The position numbers and the translations under genes were made by a program. The notes under the pieces were generated by a model, which ran no database searches, was not told the origin of the DNA, and worked only from the letters and a program-made list of their open reading frames with translations. A DNA stretch of 64,000 nt from the NCBI GenBank assembly GCA_964599375.1, contig CAZREW010000006.1, positions 135,378 through 199,377 on the forward strand, in the 5' to 3' direction. Of the stretch, positions 35,076-44,098 are shown one piece after another (position 1 is the first letter of the stretch; each line of letters opens with the position of its first letter). The DNA comes from JAUWCL01 sp964599375. GTDB lineage: Bacteria > Krumholzibacteriota > Krumholzibacteriia > Krumholzibacteriales > Krumholzibacteriaceae.

Positions 35076-36473
35076 ATGTCGATAAAGTTCAAGTTCATGG
35101 GCGCGGTCAGGGAGGTAACCGGCTCGAATCACCTCATTACGACGGACATCTCGAAGGTTATCATAGACTGCGGGCTCTTCCAGGGGCACAGGCAGGATTT
35201 CTTCGAAAAGAACTCGAAGTTCGATTTCATGCCGCCGGAGATAGAAGCGTGTATCCTCTCCCACGCGCATATAGACCACAGCGGCAACATCCCCAACCTC
35301 GTAAAACAGAAGTTCGACGGAAGGATAATCGCGACCGACCCGACAAGAGACCTCTGCGGAGCGATGCTCCCTGACAGCGGGCATATCCAGGAATCGGACG
35401 CCGAATACGTCAGCAAGCTGAACGCGAGAAAAGGGCTCCCGCCGGTGAAGCCGCTGTATACGAAAGAGGAGGCGGAGCAGTCGCTCGAATTCTTTTCGGG
35501 CCACCCCTACGACCAGAGGGTCAATGTGACCGATGACATCGACGTGACCTTTTTCGATGCCGGCCATGTCCTGGGGTCCTCGACTCCCCTCTTAGAGATC
35601 GGCCCCGACGGAAACAGGGTCAGGCTGGCTTATGCCGTCGACCTCGGACGGAAGAATATCCCCATTCTCCACGATCCGGTGCAGCCGTCCGATATCGACT
35701 GGCTCATACTCGAGAGCACCTACGGCGGCCGCGTGCACGATCCCATCGATATCGGCAAGGACAAGCTGGCCGAATGCATATCTCGCACTGTCGCCCGTGG
35801 CGGCAAGATCATAATCCCCTCCTTCGCCCTGGAGAGGACACAGGAAATCGTCTACTTCCTCAACCAGCTGCGTATCGAGGGCAGGCTGCCTGATATACCG
35901 GTCATAATAGACAGTCCGCTCGCCACTGAGATCACGGAGATCTTCGCCCATCACCCGCAGGTCTACGACGAAGAGATGTACAAGTCCTTCAATACGGGCC
36001 AGGATCCGCTGGGAACGGTCAATTTCGAGTTCGTCAAGGACGTTGAACGCTCAAAGGAGCTCAACAGCGACCACAGGCCGATGATCATCATCTCCGCCTC
36101 GGGCATGTGCGAGGCGGGCAGGATACTCCATCACCTGAAGAACAATATCAGCGATCCGAAGAACACGGTGCTCATCGTGGGCTTTATGGCGAGAAACACG
36201 CTGGGCAGGAAGATCGCCGACCGGCTGCCTGTGGTGAAGATCTTCGGCGAGGAGTACCAGCTGAAGGCCGAGGTAGAGGTCCTGCATACCTTCAGCGCCC
36301 ATGCCGACCGCAACGACCTGCTCGAGTATGTCAAACCCCTCAAAGGTACGGTAAAGGGGATATTCCTCGTGCACGGCGAGGAGGAACAGTCGCGCGCGCT
36401 GCTGGACACGCTCGTCGCTGACGGGTACCCGGCGCACCTGCCGGAACCCGGCGAGGAAGTGGAACTGGGCTGA
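35076..36473 (+). CDS. Beta-CASP metallo-beta-lactamase-fold ribonuclease
   Basis: A 465-residue protein. The MBL zinc motif is HAHIDH (His63, His65, Asp67, His68) and further ligands fit DAGHVLGSS and the late HADRNDL. The beta-CASP insert has IIPSFALERTQEIVYFL, DSPLATEITEIF and SASGMCEAGRI, the signature of bacterial YSH1/CPSF73-like RNA-processing nucleases. Cytoplasmic RNA maturation or decay is expected. ATG with GGGAG upstream; endonuclease V begins 6 nt after its stop, so they form an operon. Confidence 0.94.
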   Translation: MSIKFKFMGAVREVTGSNHLITTDISKVIIDCGLFQGHRQDFFEKNSKFDFMPPEIEACILSHAHIDHSGNIPNLVKQKFDGRIIATDPTRDLCGAMLPDSGHIQESDAEYVSKLNARKGLPPVKPLYTKEEAEQSLEFFSGHPYDQRVNVTDDIDVTFFDAGHVLGSSTPLLEIGPDGNRVRLAYAVDLGRKNIPILHDPVQPSDIDWLILESTYGGRVHDPIDIGKDKLAECISRTVARGGKIIIPSFALERTQEIVYFLNQLRIEGRLPDIPVIIDSPLATEITEIFAHHPQVYDEEMYKSFNTGQDPLGTVNFEFVKDVERSKELNSDHRPMIIISASGMCEAGRILHHLKNNISDPKNTVLIVGFMARNTLGRKIADRLPVVKIFGEEYQLKAEVEVLHTFSAHADRNDLLEYVKPLKGTVKGIFLVHGEEEQSRALLDTLVADGYPAHLPEPGEEVELG

Positions 36474-36479
36474 AAGCGG

Positions 36480-37115
36480 ATGTTAAATACTTCCGGCGCG
36501 ATAGAACTGCAGAAGAGCCTGAGGCGACTCGTGGTCAGAAAGTGGGACGGGCGCACCGTCCGCGCGATCGCGGCCGCTGACGTACATTTCCCCTCCAGAG
36601 GGGTCTCCAGGGCGGCGCTCGTAGTCGTCTCGTTCCCCGGGCTCGAGCAGGTCGAATCCATCGTGGCCGACAGCGAGACCTCGTTCCCCTACATACCCGG
36701 CATGCTCTCATTCCGCGAGATCCCACCGATCATGGAGGCGTGGAAACGGCTTCGGAGCGAGCCTGACCTGCTTCTCTGCGACGGCCACGGCACGGCTCAT
36801 CCACGGGGACTCGGCCTGGCCAGCCACATCGGCATCACCCTCGGGCTCCCCTCGATCGGCTGCGCCAAATCGCATCTCTTCGGGTTGTATGAGGAGCCCG
36901 GACCGAAGCGCGGCGACAGGTCGCCGGTCAGGGACAGGTCGGAACGCGTGATCGGTTCAGTGCTAAGGACCAGGGAAAGAGTCAGGCCGGTCTACGTGTC
37001 CCCCGGCCACATGATCGACCTGCGCACGTCAGAAAGGCTGGTCCTTGCCTGCTCCCCCAGGCACCGCATCCCCGTACCGCTGGCACTGGCCCACAAGGCC
37101 GCCGGATCACGCTGA
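36480..37115 (+). CDS. nfi: Endonuclease V (deoxyinosine repair)
   Basis: A 211-residue protein, normal for EndoV. The acidic catalytic residues lie in IAAADVHF (about residue 34) and LLCDGHGTAHPRGLGLASHIG (about 98-118); the family motifs YIPGMLSFRE and GCAKSHLFG are also present. It cleaves DNA (or RNA) one nucleotide 3' of inosine. The ATG lies 6 nt after the beta-CASP nuclease stop; its ribosome binding site is weak, suggesting translational coupling. Confidence 0.94.
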   Translation: MLNTSGAIELQKSLRRLVVRKWDGRTVRAIAAADVHFPSRGVSRAALVVVSFPGLEQVESIVADSETSFPYIPGMLSFREIPPIMEAWKRLRSEPDLLLCDGHGTAHPRGLGLASHIGITLGLPSIGCAKSHLFGLYEEPGPKRGDRSPVRDRSERVIGSVLRTRERVRPVYVSPGHMIDLRTSERLVLACSPRHRIPVPLALAHKAAGSR

Positions 37116-37327
37116 CCACACCTTTCCGCCACCGGCCTGTCTGGAACCCTTCTTGCAGAACACTCCCCGAAAAGGCCGGCCGGGCCAGGAACAGCAACAT
37201 AACATATTGATAATATTTCTGTTATACAATCAGCCCGGCGGCCATGCGCGGGCCTGCCCGGGCGGCAGTCTCATATTGCAACATCCGCCTGCCCCCCGGG
37301 GAGGGCGGCCCTGAGAAAGGTCTTCTC

Positions 37328-38932
37328 ATGATCATCCCGATCGGCACGAGGGCTGATCTGGCCCTCAAGCCCAAGGTCACCATCGGACTTATCGCTGCCT
37401 GCGTGATCGTGTACATCCTCACCTCGACGATGTCGGGGCATACCGGCAGGGAGATGTTCGAGGTCCACAGGGACCTATACACACAACAGGTCAGGCTCTA
37501 TATCATGGACAGGAGCCGGGATGGCGGCGTCCCTGGATTCATCAGCCCCGCGGCGGCCAGCGGCATAGAGAAGATGGAGAATGCCGAGGATTACTATGAA
37601 CTCGAGGCGGGCCTCGTCTCAGCGATGGGTGGGTCTTTCAGCGCAATCGACGACATCGAGGACTTCGGAAAGGAACTGGCGGGAAGGGACGCGTCGTACT
37701 ATCCCGAGTTCAGCCAGGAGGCGAACGATCTGGCCGACTGGAAGAGGCTCAAGAAACTGGAGCAGAAGGTCCTCGACAGCCATGTCAATTACGCGCTCGG
37801 CCTCGTGCCCGCGAGGATGGGCCGGGTCTATACCTTCATCACCCACATGTTCCTTCACGGCGACATATGGCACCTGCTGGGAAACATGCTCTTCCTCTGG
37901 GTGGTCGGCTGCCTTCTCGAGGACACGTGGGGAAGGAAGACATTCCTGGCGTTCTATCTGGCCGGAGGAGTGTTCGCCGGGCTGGCGCACTGCCTTTCCG
38001 AGCCCGGTTCGTCCGTTCCGATGATCGGCGCCTCCGGGGCGATAGCCGCGGCGATGGGAGCCTTCACCGTACGGCATTTCATGACGAAAATTAAGTTCTT
38101 CTATTTCTTCCTCCTGTTATTCAGGCCTTTCTGGGGAACCTTCTATCTGCCGGCATTCGTATTCCTCCCCTTCTGGTTCATAGAGCAGGTCGTCTTCAAG
38201 GAGCTTTCAGATTTTATGGGCGGTTCCGGCGTGGCTTACGTCGCTCACATCGCAGGCTACATGGGCGGCGTCACAGCAGCGCTCGTCTTCAAGGCGACCG
38301 GTTTCGAATCGAGATGGATCGACCCCGCGGTGCAGAAGGCAAGGATCGACTACGGGGTCCTCAAGGATCCAAGGTTTGACGAGGCATGCGAACTCCTCGC
38401 CTCTGGAAACGTCGAAAGGGCCAGGCTTCTCTTCACCGATCTCACCGGTGAGCGTCCGGACGACCTCGGGCTTCAGCGTGACATAGCTGTACTGTACAGG
38501 GAAAACGGCCTCAGCGACGACTGCTGCGAGATGAACGAAAGGGTGCTGAAAAACCTGCTGATAAAGTCCAAGGACGAGGACGCGGCGAGGCTGGCACTCG
38601 AGATAATCGAAGACAGGTCGCCGGCGTCGGTCGACGTCAACCCACAGCTGCTGCTGAGGTCGGCGAAATGGCTCGCGTCGCAGGGGCATTTCCCCGAGGC
38701 TGTCGATATCCACAGGTTCATCATGACTTGCAATACCGTTCCCCCGGTGACCGCAAAATCGGCACTGGCCCTGGCGAAGATCCTGGATTCGGAATTTGGA
38801 GACAGCCGGGAGGCGGCAGCTGTGCTGGACAGGGCGGTGGGACTTGAGATAGGCCCTGAGCTGCAGGAGCAGATATCGGAAGCGAGAAACGCTATCGCCG
38901 CGGCAGGCGAGACAGTGGGAGCCGGTGCCTGA
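37328..38932 (+). CDS. Rhomboid intramembrane serine protease with long loop and TPR-like tail
   Basis: About 534 residues. TM1 (TIGLIAACVIVYILTS) is followed by a soluble stretch of ~120 residues before the rhomboid core: FLHGDIWHLLGNMLFLW, then GASGAI with the nucleophile Ser236, and VAHIAGYMGG with the catalytic His307. The C-terminal ~210 residues are helical TPR-like units (ERARLLFTDLTGERPDDLG). The start is ATG 37328 with GAAAGG 7 nt upstream, beginning at a conserved MxxPIGT motif. It lies 212 nt after nfi. Substrate unknown. Confidence 0.9.
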   Translation: MIIPIGTRADLALKPKVTIGLIAACVIVYILTSTMSGHTGREMFEVHRDLYTQQVRLYIMDRSRDGGVPGFISPAAASGIEKMENAEDYYELEAGLVSAMGGSFSAIDDIEDFGKELAGRDASYYPEFSQEANDLADWKRLKKLEQKVLDSHVNYALGLVPARMGRVYTFITHMFLHGDIWHLLGNMLFLWVVGCLLEDTWGRKTFLAFYLAGGVFAGLAHCLSEPGSSVPMIGASGAIAAAMGAFTVRHFMTKIKFFYFFLLLFRPFWGTFYLPAFVFLPFWFIEQVVFKELSDFMGGSGVAYVAHIAGYMGGVTAALVFKATGFESRWIDPAVQKARIDYGVLKDPRFDEACELLASGNVERARLLFTDLTGERPDDLGLQRDIAVLYRENGLSDDCCEMNERVLKNLLIKSKDEDAARLALEIIEDRSPASVDVNPQLLLRSAKWLASQGHFPEAVDIHRFIMTCNTVPPVTAKSALALAKILDSEFGDSREAAAVLDRAVGLEIGPELQEQISEARNAIAAAGETVGAGA

Positions 38933-39265
38933 CGGGGCCTCCGCCAGGCGGTAAAAGGGGCCGGAACGGGGGTTACGCAGGCTGAGTATAAATACCTACA
39001 ATATTGGTCATATAATAATCCTTGACTTATAATTATTCTTTGTTATCTTTTCAGTGCGAGACCCAATTGTTCGGGGAACACCCCTCCGGGGTTCCCGCCT
39101 GGGACTGCGAAGCAACTTCGACGGACAGCATGGCGGGAACCCTACCCCTTTTTAAGGCTCGGACCTCCGCCTTTATTATCTCACTTCATTTCAACAGGAT
39201 ACGACACTCCGCGGAAACCGGACCACGGTGGCCATGACCCCGCGTGACGGTTTTCCCGTCGCCGG
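38933..39265. other. Convergent AT-rich intergenic region with structured element
   Basis: No credible protein gene. The left part (38990-39050) is AT-rich, with TATAAT at 39011-39016 and TTGACT at 39022-39027 upstream of TATCTT (39044-39049, spacer 16). The middle holds competing hairpins (listed separately). It separates two convergent genes, so a rightward transcript starting here would be an independent RNA and antisense to the selenoprotein gene. Confidence 0.55.
39050..39153 (+). ncRNA. Candidate structured RNA with mutually exclusive hairpins
   Basis: Hairpin A pairs GGGAA (39074-39078) with TTCCC (39092-39096) and CCCC (39081-39084) with GGGG (39088-39091). Hairpin B pairs GGGTTCCCGCC (39089-39099) with GGCGGGAACCC (39132-39142), 11 bp perfect, and contains a small stem CGAAG-CAA-CTTCG (39108-39120). 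A and B share 39089-39096, so only one can form. Hairpin B is followed by TACCCC and TTTTT (39149-39153), like an intrinsic terminator. A -35/-10-like pair lies at 39022-39049. It does not match SRP RNA, 6S RNA, tmRNA or a riboswitch class known to me. Confidence 0.4.
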
Positions 39266-40510
39266 TCATATCCGGCTGAGGATATCGGCGATGATATCGT
39301 TGAAGTCCTCCGAATGGCCCACGAGCCTGCTTCGCACCCTGCCCTCTTCATCAATCACGTAGGTACTCGGCGTGTACATCGTTCCGAGGACATCCCTGGA
39401 GTAGGAACTGCTGTCCAGAAGCACCGGTACCGTGATCCCCTTGTCCTTCATGATGCCGCGGGTCCTGCCGAGCATCCCCTTCCCGTCGATTATCAGCAGC
39501 TTGAATCCGAGGGCCTTCTCCTTCTTCTTGAGTTCCTCCATTTGCGGCAACTCCGCAATGCAGGGAGGTCAGGTGGGGCTGAACACGGTGATCACCAGCT
39601 TCCTCCCGCGGTATCCCGAGATCGAATGGCGCATGCCCCTTATGTCGACGAATTCCCTGTCGGGGATCTGCGGGCCGTCGATCACCCTGAGAGCCGCGAT
39701 CCTCGGTCCGAGATCGTTCGGTTCGGGATAAACAGTCGCGTAGAGGCTGTCGAGCTTGATATATTTCCTGTAGCCTGGCGCGCCGGCCGCCAGATATATA
39801 TATCTGCCCAGGGCCTCTTCATGCTTCCCCTCTTCCCAGAGCATGCGCCCGAGAAGCTCGTTGGCGAAGGTATACGAGGACGCGAGCTCGAGGATCTCCT
39901 CGGCCTCCTTCTCCCGGCCCTGCGCTTCGAGGAACTCGGCATAGACGGTGCGGGCATGGTTCTTCCTGTGCTCGTCGGGCGCCGTCTCGATCAGGCGCGA
40001 GAAGAGCTCGTCGGCGACCTTCTCCTGCCCCTTGGCGCCCATCAGGTAATAGCTCATGTACATCAGGAGTCTGAAGTCCGACTCTCCGCTGTCGAGGACT
40101 TTTTTCGCGAGCTCGACGGACCTGAGCGAATCGGTCTCCCAGAAATACTCGAATTCCGCGAAGAGGAGTCTGCCCCGGATGGCCGGGTCATTCTCCTTCT
40201 CCATCAATCCGTCGAAATAGGCAAGCGCCCCGTCGAGATCGCCCTTGTCGACCGCCATAGCCTCCATGATGCCCTCATAGGCCATAGCCCTGTACGGGTG
40301 GTCAGGATTGTCGGCCGCGAAGATCTCAAGCCTCTCTATCTTCTTGTCGGCGTCATCAACCGAACGGGCTGTCTCCAGTTCCTCGAGAAGATAGAGATCC
40401 GATGTTCCGGTCTTTTCCCTGTCTCCCGAACAGGAAGGCAGGATACAGACCAGGAATACGGCGGCCGTGGCGAATAGTACGGCCGCCGCGGACGGAATGG
40501 CCTTTCTCAT
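39266..40510 (-). CDS. Selenocysteine-containing TPR/TlpA-like thioredoxin lipoprotein (UGA read as Sec)
   Basis: Read through one in-frame TGA (39571-39569), the gene encodes 414 residues. The N-terminus is a lipoprotein signal (VFLVCILPSCSGD; lipobox Cys ~27). Residues ~35-250 are helical TPR-like repeats. The C-terminal TlpA/AhpC-TSA-like domain begins GYRGRKLVITVFSPT, then Sec314-Pro-Pro-Cys317, then IAELPQMEELKKKEKALGF and the cis-Pro region MYTPSTYVIDEEGRV. The TGA replaces the first Cys of the CPPC motif, and a hairpin fitting a bacterial SECIS follows at once. ATG 40510 has AAAGGAG 6 nt upstream. Conventional calling would give two fragments, 39569-40534 and 39266-39550. Probably a periplasmic thiol-disulfide reductant. 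Confidence 0.88.
39535..39568 (-). promoter_or_regulatory. Bacterial SECIS-like hairpin
   Basis: On the minus strand, directly after TGA: outer CCTCC (39568-39564) pairs with GGAGG (39539-39535), and inner TTGCGG (39558-39553) pairs perfectly with CCGCAA (39547-39542) around the loop AGTTG, which contains the G-U expected in SelB-binding apical loops. The loop begins 17 nt after the TGA, inside the usual bSECIS window. It is also coding sequence. Confidence 0.75.
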
Positions 40511-40574
40511 GCTGCTCCTTTCATGATGCTTCACGGTTGCTGTCCATGATCACCGTCTGACCGGTCACTTAATA

Positions 40575-41711
40575 TCACAAAGCCCCCTCAATCCCAGCGC
40601 TTATGAGCCTTCTCATCTCGTCGGCCCTGCGCTGCCAGCTTCTCGCGCGTGCGAAATCCCGCAGCGCCTCAGCGTCGCATCCTCTCTCGAGGGCTTCCTC
40701 GACCCTGTCGACAAACTCCCCGCGCGACCTCGCCACGTACACGAGTCCGTCGAGGGATTCTACGTACTCGGAAAACGCCATCGTGACGATCGGCCGTCCC
40801 GCCGCCGAGTACTCGTAGAGCTTGTTGGGGTCGGCCAGGCGCCTCAGCTCGTTGGCTTCGAGCGGTATGATGCATACGTCCATAGACGACAGGTAGGCTC
40901 CAAGGTCATCGTAGCCCTTCTCTCCCATGAAGATGACATTCCTTCTCTCTTCCGCCAGGCGCCGCGCGTCCCCTTCCACATCCCGGAACACCGGGCCAAT
41001 AAGGACGATCGAGGCCCCGGAAAACCTCTCCGCTATCGCTTCCACAAGCCCGAAATCGAACCACTGCGCGATGGCGCCCACATAGCCGATCACCGGGCGC
41101 CCGAGGCCCTTCATGTCTGAGGGGATGCCGGCGGCCGCTGACCGCTGGAACATCTCATAATCGACTCCGTTGCCCAGCAGCACGGGATCCTTCGCCCCCG
41201 CTTCCTTAAGCCTTTCTACGAGCCCCACGCTTACTGCCGTCACCACGTCGGCGTCCCTCGACACCTGCCGGAAACAGCCCGCCACCCAACCCGGCGCGCC
41301 GGGGAACGACAGAGGGTCGTCGTTGCAGTCGTACAACATAAGCCTTCTCGGGAACAGTGGAAGCAACGGGGCGTAGTATACGTTCGATACGTAGAGGACC
41401 CTGTCACGCGAGCCGAATCCGGTCACGGCCAGCAGGATCCTGAGCCAGAGAAACAGCATCGCGTTCCAGAGAAATCTCGCCGGCGGAAAGGAGAACAGCG
41501 CCCTTGCCCATCCCTGCGGGAAATTCTTGAGGACGGGCACGCAGGCATGGAGGACATTGCCGTCCCTCACGGGCCTGAAATTGCTGCGTCTTCCCCTGAC
41601 TACCGTGGAAAGGAAAAGGATCCTGTCATCGGACGGGAACCTCGACAAAATCTGCTGCTTGCGCGTCCTGACATAGCGCCACTGGATCTCCGAAAAGCAG
41701 ACGATCTTCAA
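40575..41711 (-). CDS. Glycosyltransferase, GT4-like (GT-B fold)
   Basis: About 378 residues. The N-terminal Rossmann half has KIVCFSEIQWRYV and YDCNDDPLSFPG; the C-terminal nucleotide-sugar half has GRPVIGYVGAIAQWFD, MGEKGYDDLGAYLSSMDVCIIPLEANELRRLADPNKLYEYSAAGRPIV, in which the last E-x-x-A-x-G-x-P is the GT4/WsaF-type donor-binding motif. The start is TTG 41711, because GGAGG lies 5 nt upstream and immediately follows the stop of the aminotransferase gene; longer in-frame starts would overlap that gene by up to 150 nt. Cytoplasmic face; part of the second glycan cluster. Confidence 0.82.
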   Translation of the reverse strand: MKIVCFSEIQWRYVRTRKQQILSRFPSDDRILFLSTVVRGRRSNFRPVRDGNVLHACVPVLKNFPQGWARALFSFPPARFLWNAMLFLWLRILLAVTGFGSRDRVLYVSNVYYAPLLPLFPRRLMLYDCNDDPLSFPGAPGWVAGCFRQVSRDADVVTAVSVGLVERLKEAGAKDPVLLGNGVDYEMFQRSAAAGIPSDMKGLGRPVIGYVGAIAQWFDFGLVEAIAERFSGASIVLIGPVFRDVEGDARRLAEERRNVIFMGEKGYDDLGAYLSSMDVCIIPLEANELRRLADPNKLYEYSAAGRPIVTMAFSEYVESLDGLVYVARSRGEFVDRVEEALERGCDAEALRDFARARSWQRRADEMRRLISAGIEGAL

Positions 41712-41725
41712 GAGGGCCTCCGATG

Positions 41726-42835
41726 TCAGACCTGACTGTAGAACTCCGATATCTTTTCCGCGACGTACTCCTGCATCTCCGTCGTGAGTTCCGGGAATAT
41801 TGGAAGCGCCAGCGTCTCGAGCGCCGCCCTCTCCGCCTCGGGGCAATCCCCCCTCGCGGCGCCGAGGAATGAGAAGCACTTCTGGAGATGCAGCGGAACG
41901 GGATAATATATCTCGCAGCCGATATCGCTCTCCTGCAGGAACGTCTTGAGCTCGTCCCGCCGCGGTACTCTTATCACGTACTGGTTGTATATGTGACGGT
42001 TTCCCTCTATGACCGCCGGAGTCACCAGCTCCTCTATCCCTCCCAGCATGCGGTCGTACCGGGCGGCGTTCGCGATGCGCGTTTCGCTCCAGGCGTCGAG
42101 ATACCGCAGCTTGACGAGCAGCACTGCCGCCTGCAGGGCGTCGAGCCGGCTGTTGATCCCGACATCGTCATGGTAGTACCTCTCCCTGCCACCGTGGTTT
42201 CTCAGCCTGCGCAGGTCCTCGGCGAGGCCCGCGTTGTCTGTGGCGACCATTCCGCCGTCGCCCGCGCCTCCGAGATTCTTCGACGGAAAGAAGGAAAAAC
42301 AGCCGGCAAGACCCATAGAACCGGCCCTGCGCCCCCTGTACTCGGCGCCGATCGCCTGGCAGGCGTCCTCTATCACCGGTATCCCGCGCTCCCGGGCCGC
42401 CTCGAGTATCGGGTCCATGTCGGCCGGCTGGCCGTAAAGATGGACGACAAGGACAGCTTTCGTCTTCTCCGTCATCGCGTCCGCGACCTCGGCCGGATCG
42501 ATATTGTATGTCTCAGGGTCTATATCGGCGAAGACGGGCCTGGCACCGAGCCTCGTTATGCTGCTGACGGTCGAGAAGAATGTATAGGGCGTCGTTATGA
42601 CCTCGTCCCCGGGCCCGATACCGAGAGCCATCAGAGTAAGCAGGATCGCGTCGCTCCCCGATGCCACGCCGACCGCTTCCCCGGTACGGCAGTATTCCGC
42701 GATGCGTTCCTCGAGCTCGGCCACTTTCGGACCCAGGATGAAGTACTGCGACTCGAAGACCTCGGTCACCGCCTCCATCACCTCGCCGCGGATATTCTCG
42801 AATTGCGCCGTAAGATCGAGCAGTCTTACCTTCAA
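41726..42835 (-). CDS. DegT/DnrJ/EryC1-family sugar aminotransferase
   Basis: A 369-residue PLP enzyme. The motifs VGVASGSDAILLTL, TPYTFFSTVSSI, VIEDACQAIGAEY and FFPSKNLGGAGDGGMV (Schiff-base Lys in PSKNL) are the WecE/ArnB/WbpE class signature. It aminates a nucleotide-linked keto sugar for surface polysaccharide. The start is TTG 42835, with GGAGG 7 nt upstream, overlapping the stop of the upstream glycosyltransferase as TTGA. The TTG at 41711 of the next gene follows 14 nt after its stop, so the three genes form one operon. Confidence 0.92.
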   Translation of the reverse strand: MKVRLLDLTAQFENIRGEVMEAVTEVFESQYFILGPKVAELEERIAEYCRTGEAVGVASGSDAILLTLMALGIGPGDEVITTPYTFFSTVSSITRLGARPVFADIDPETYNIDPAEVADAMTEKTKAVLVVHLYGQPADMDPILEAARERGIPVIEDACQAIGAEYRGRRAGSMGLAGCFSFFPSKNLGGAGDGGMVATDNAGLAEDLRRLRNHGGRERYYHDDVGINSRLDALQAAVLLVKLRYLDAWSETRIANAARYDRMLGGIEELVTPAVIEGNRHIYNQYVIRVPRRDELKTFLQESDIGCEIYYPVPLHLQKCFSFLGAARGDCPEAERAALETLALPIFPELTTEMQEYVAEKISEFYSQV

Positions 42836-44043
42836 ACGTCGCCTCCCGTCCGGCCGGCCAGGCTGTCATAGAGCCTCAGAAGCCCGCCGCTGGTGCTTTC
42901 CCAGTTGTATCTGTCGAGAAACGCCTCCCTGCCGGCCGACGAGACCCTCGCCCGCAGGCCGGGGTCGTCGTGCAGCCGCTTGACCTTCGCGGCGAAATCC
43001 GACGGATCGTTATACCTGAACACGAGCCCGCCCCCCGAATCCTCTATTACCCTCGCCAGCGGGGGGCAATCGCTGACCAGCGCCGGCTTGCCGAGCATCA
43101 TGTACTGGAATATCTTGTGCGGTATCGTCGTGTCGGTGTGGGGATTCCTCTGGTGCGGCACTATGCATACATCGCTCGCGTGTATGTAACTCCATATGCT
43201 TTCAAAGTCCTGCCAGCCGGTAAACTCGACTGCGTCGCCGCATCCGAGTCTCTCGACGAGTCCGGTGAGATAATCCATATAGGGCCTGTTCCTGTCGCCG
43301 ACCAGGAGAAGAAGCACTTCCGGCACGGCCTCACGCAACTGGGGCATCGCGCTGATCATCACGTCGAGGCCCCTGTGCGTGGAGAACTTGCCTACGTACG
43401 AGATCACGAACCTGTCGCGGTATTTCTCGAGAATCCCGAGATCGACGGGGGCCTGCTCACCTTTACGATGCGCCGTGTTCGGGACAACGTATATCTTTTC
43501 TCCGGGGATCCCGATCCCCTCGAGCCGCCTCTTCGATTCCTCGACGACCGCTATGACCGCGTCGGCCTCACCGAGGATCTCCCGCTCGTAACGGGCCCAG
43601 CGTTTGAAGTCGTATATGGTCTTCTTCTTCAGCCAGCTCGTGTACCAGACCTGCAGCCCTCCTGGGAAGTTCTCATGGAGGTCGGCGACTACCGGGATAC
43701 CCTCCGCCTTCCCGACACGGACCGCCTCGCCTACAAGCGGCAGGTCGTGCACGTGCAGCACGTCGATCTTCCTGTCGCGGACGAAGCTGGTGATCGCGCG
43801 TCTCCAGAGGCCGTCGCGGAAGGTAAAATTGAACGTGTACCTGTGGAACTTCTCCCTCACCGGGCTCATCCTCACTCCCCGCAGCAGGCGCATCCCTTCC
43901 CATATCTCCTCGCGGGACTGGTCGCCTGCCCGCTCGAGGAGGAGATGGACCTCGTGCCCGGCACGCACAAGGGTCCCCGCTTCCTTCTCCACCCGTATAT
44001 CGTTTGGAGGGATCGTAGCCTGGAGGATCATTCCGATTCGCAA
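42832..44043 (-). CDS. Glycosyltransferase family 4 protein
   Basis: About 403 residues. The N-terminal half begins RIGMILQATIPPNDIRVEKEAGTL, a typical GT4 opening, with VLHVHDLPLVGEAVRVGK and VVADLHENFPGG. The C-terminal half has FVISYVGKFSTHRGLDVMI, HASDVCIVPHQRNPHTDTTIPHKIFQYMMLGKPALVSD (E-x7-E equivalent region) and ends in a Glycos_transf_1 pattern. Start TTG 44043 is chosen because GGGAG lies 6 nt upstream; ATG 44091 lacks a ribosome binding site. First gene of the leftward glycan operon. Confidence 0.85.
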   Translation of the reverse strand: MRIGMILQATIPPNDIRVEKEAGTLVRAGHEVHLLLERAGDQSREEIWEGMRLLRGVRMSPVREKFHRYTFNFTFRDGLWRRAITSFVRDRKIDVLHVHDLPLVGEAVRVGKAEGIPVVADLHENFPGGLQVWYTSWLKKKTIYDFKRWARYEREILGEADAVIAVVEESKRRLEGIGIPGEKIYVVPNTAHRKGEQAPVDLGILEKYRDRFVISYVGKFSTHRGLDVMISAMPQLREAVPEVLLLLVGDRNRPYMDYLTGLVERLGCGDAVEFTGWQDFESIWSYIHASDVCIVPHQRNPHTDTTIPHKIFQYMMLGKPALVSDCPPLARVIEDSGGGLVFRYNDPSDFAAKVKRLHDDPGLRARVSSAGREAFLDRYNWESTSGGLLRLYDSLAGRTGGDV

Positions 44044-44098
44044 GTCGTACTCCCGCAGCGGCGGCGCCAGGAAGCGCCGTGATGTCAACATCAGGTCG

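Noticed and set aside
39050..39153. SRP RNA, 6S RNA, tmRNA or RNase P RNA
   Set aside because: The GGAAG..AGC tetraloop region of SRP RNA, the central bubble of 6S, the tRNA-like ends of tmRNA and the conserved P RNA core were all looked for and not seen.
39022..39237. A possible 71-residue rightward protein in the structured intergenic region
   Set aside because: The hairpins run through it, it has no ribosome binding site and no similarity pattern; the AT-rich start is better explained as a promoter.
39551..39571. The TGA in the TlpA-like protein as a plain stop or pseudogene
   Set aside because: The frame is kept on both sides, the downstream part is fully conserved as a thioredoxin-like fold, the codon replaces the redox Cys exactly, and a SECIS-like hairpin follows. 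A decayed gene would not show this.
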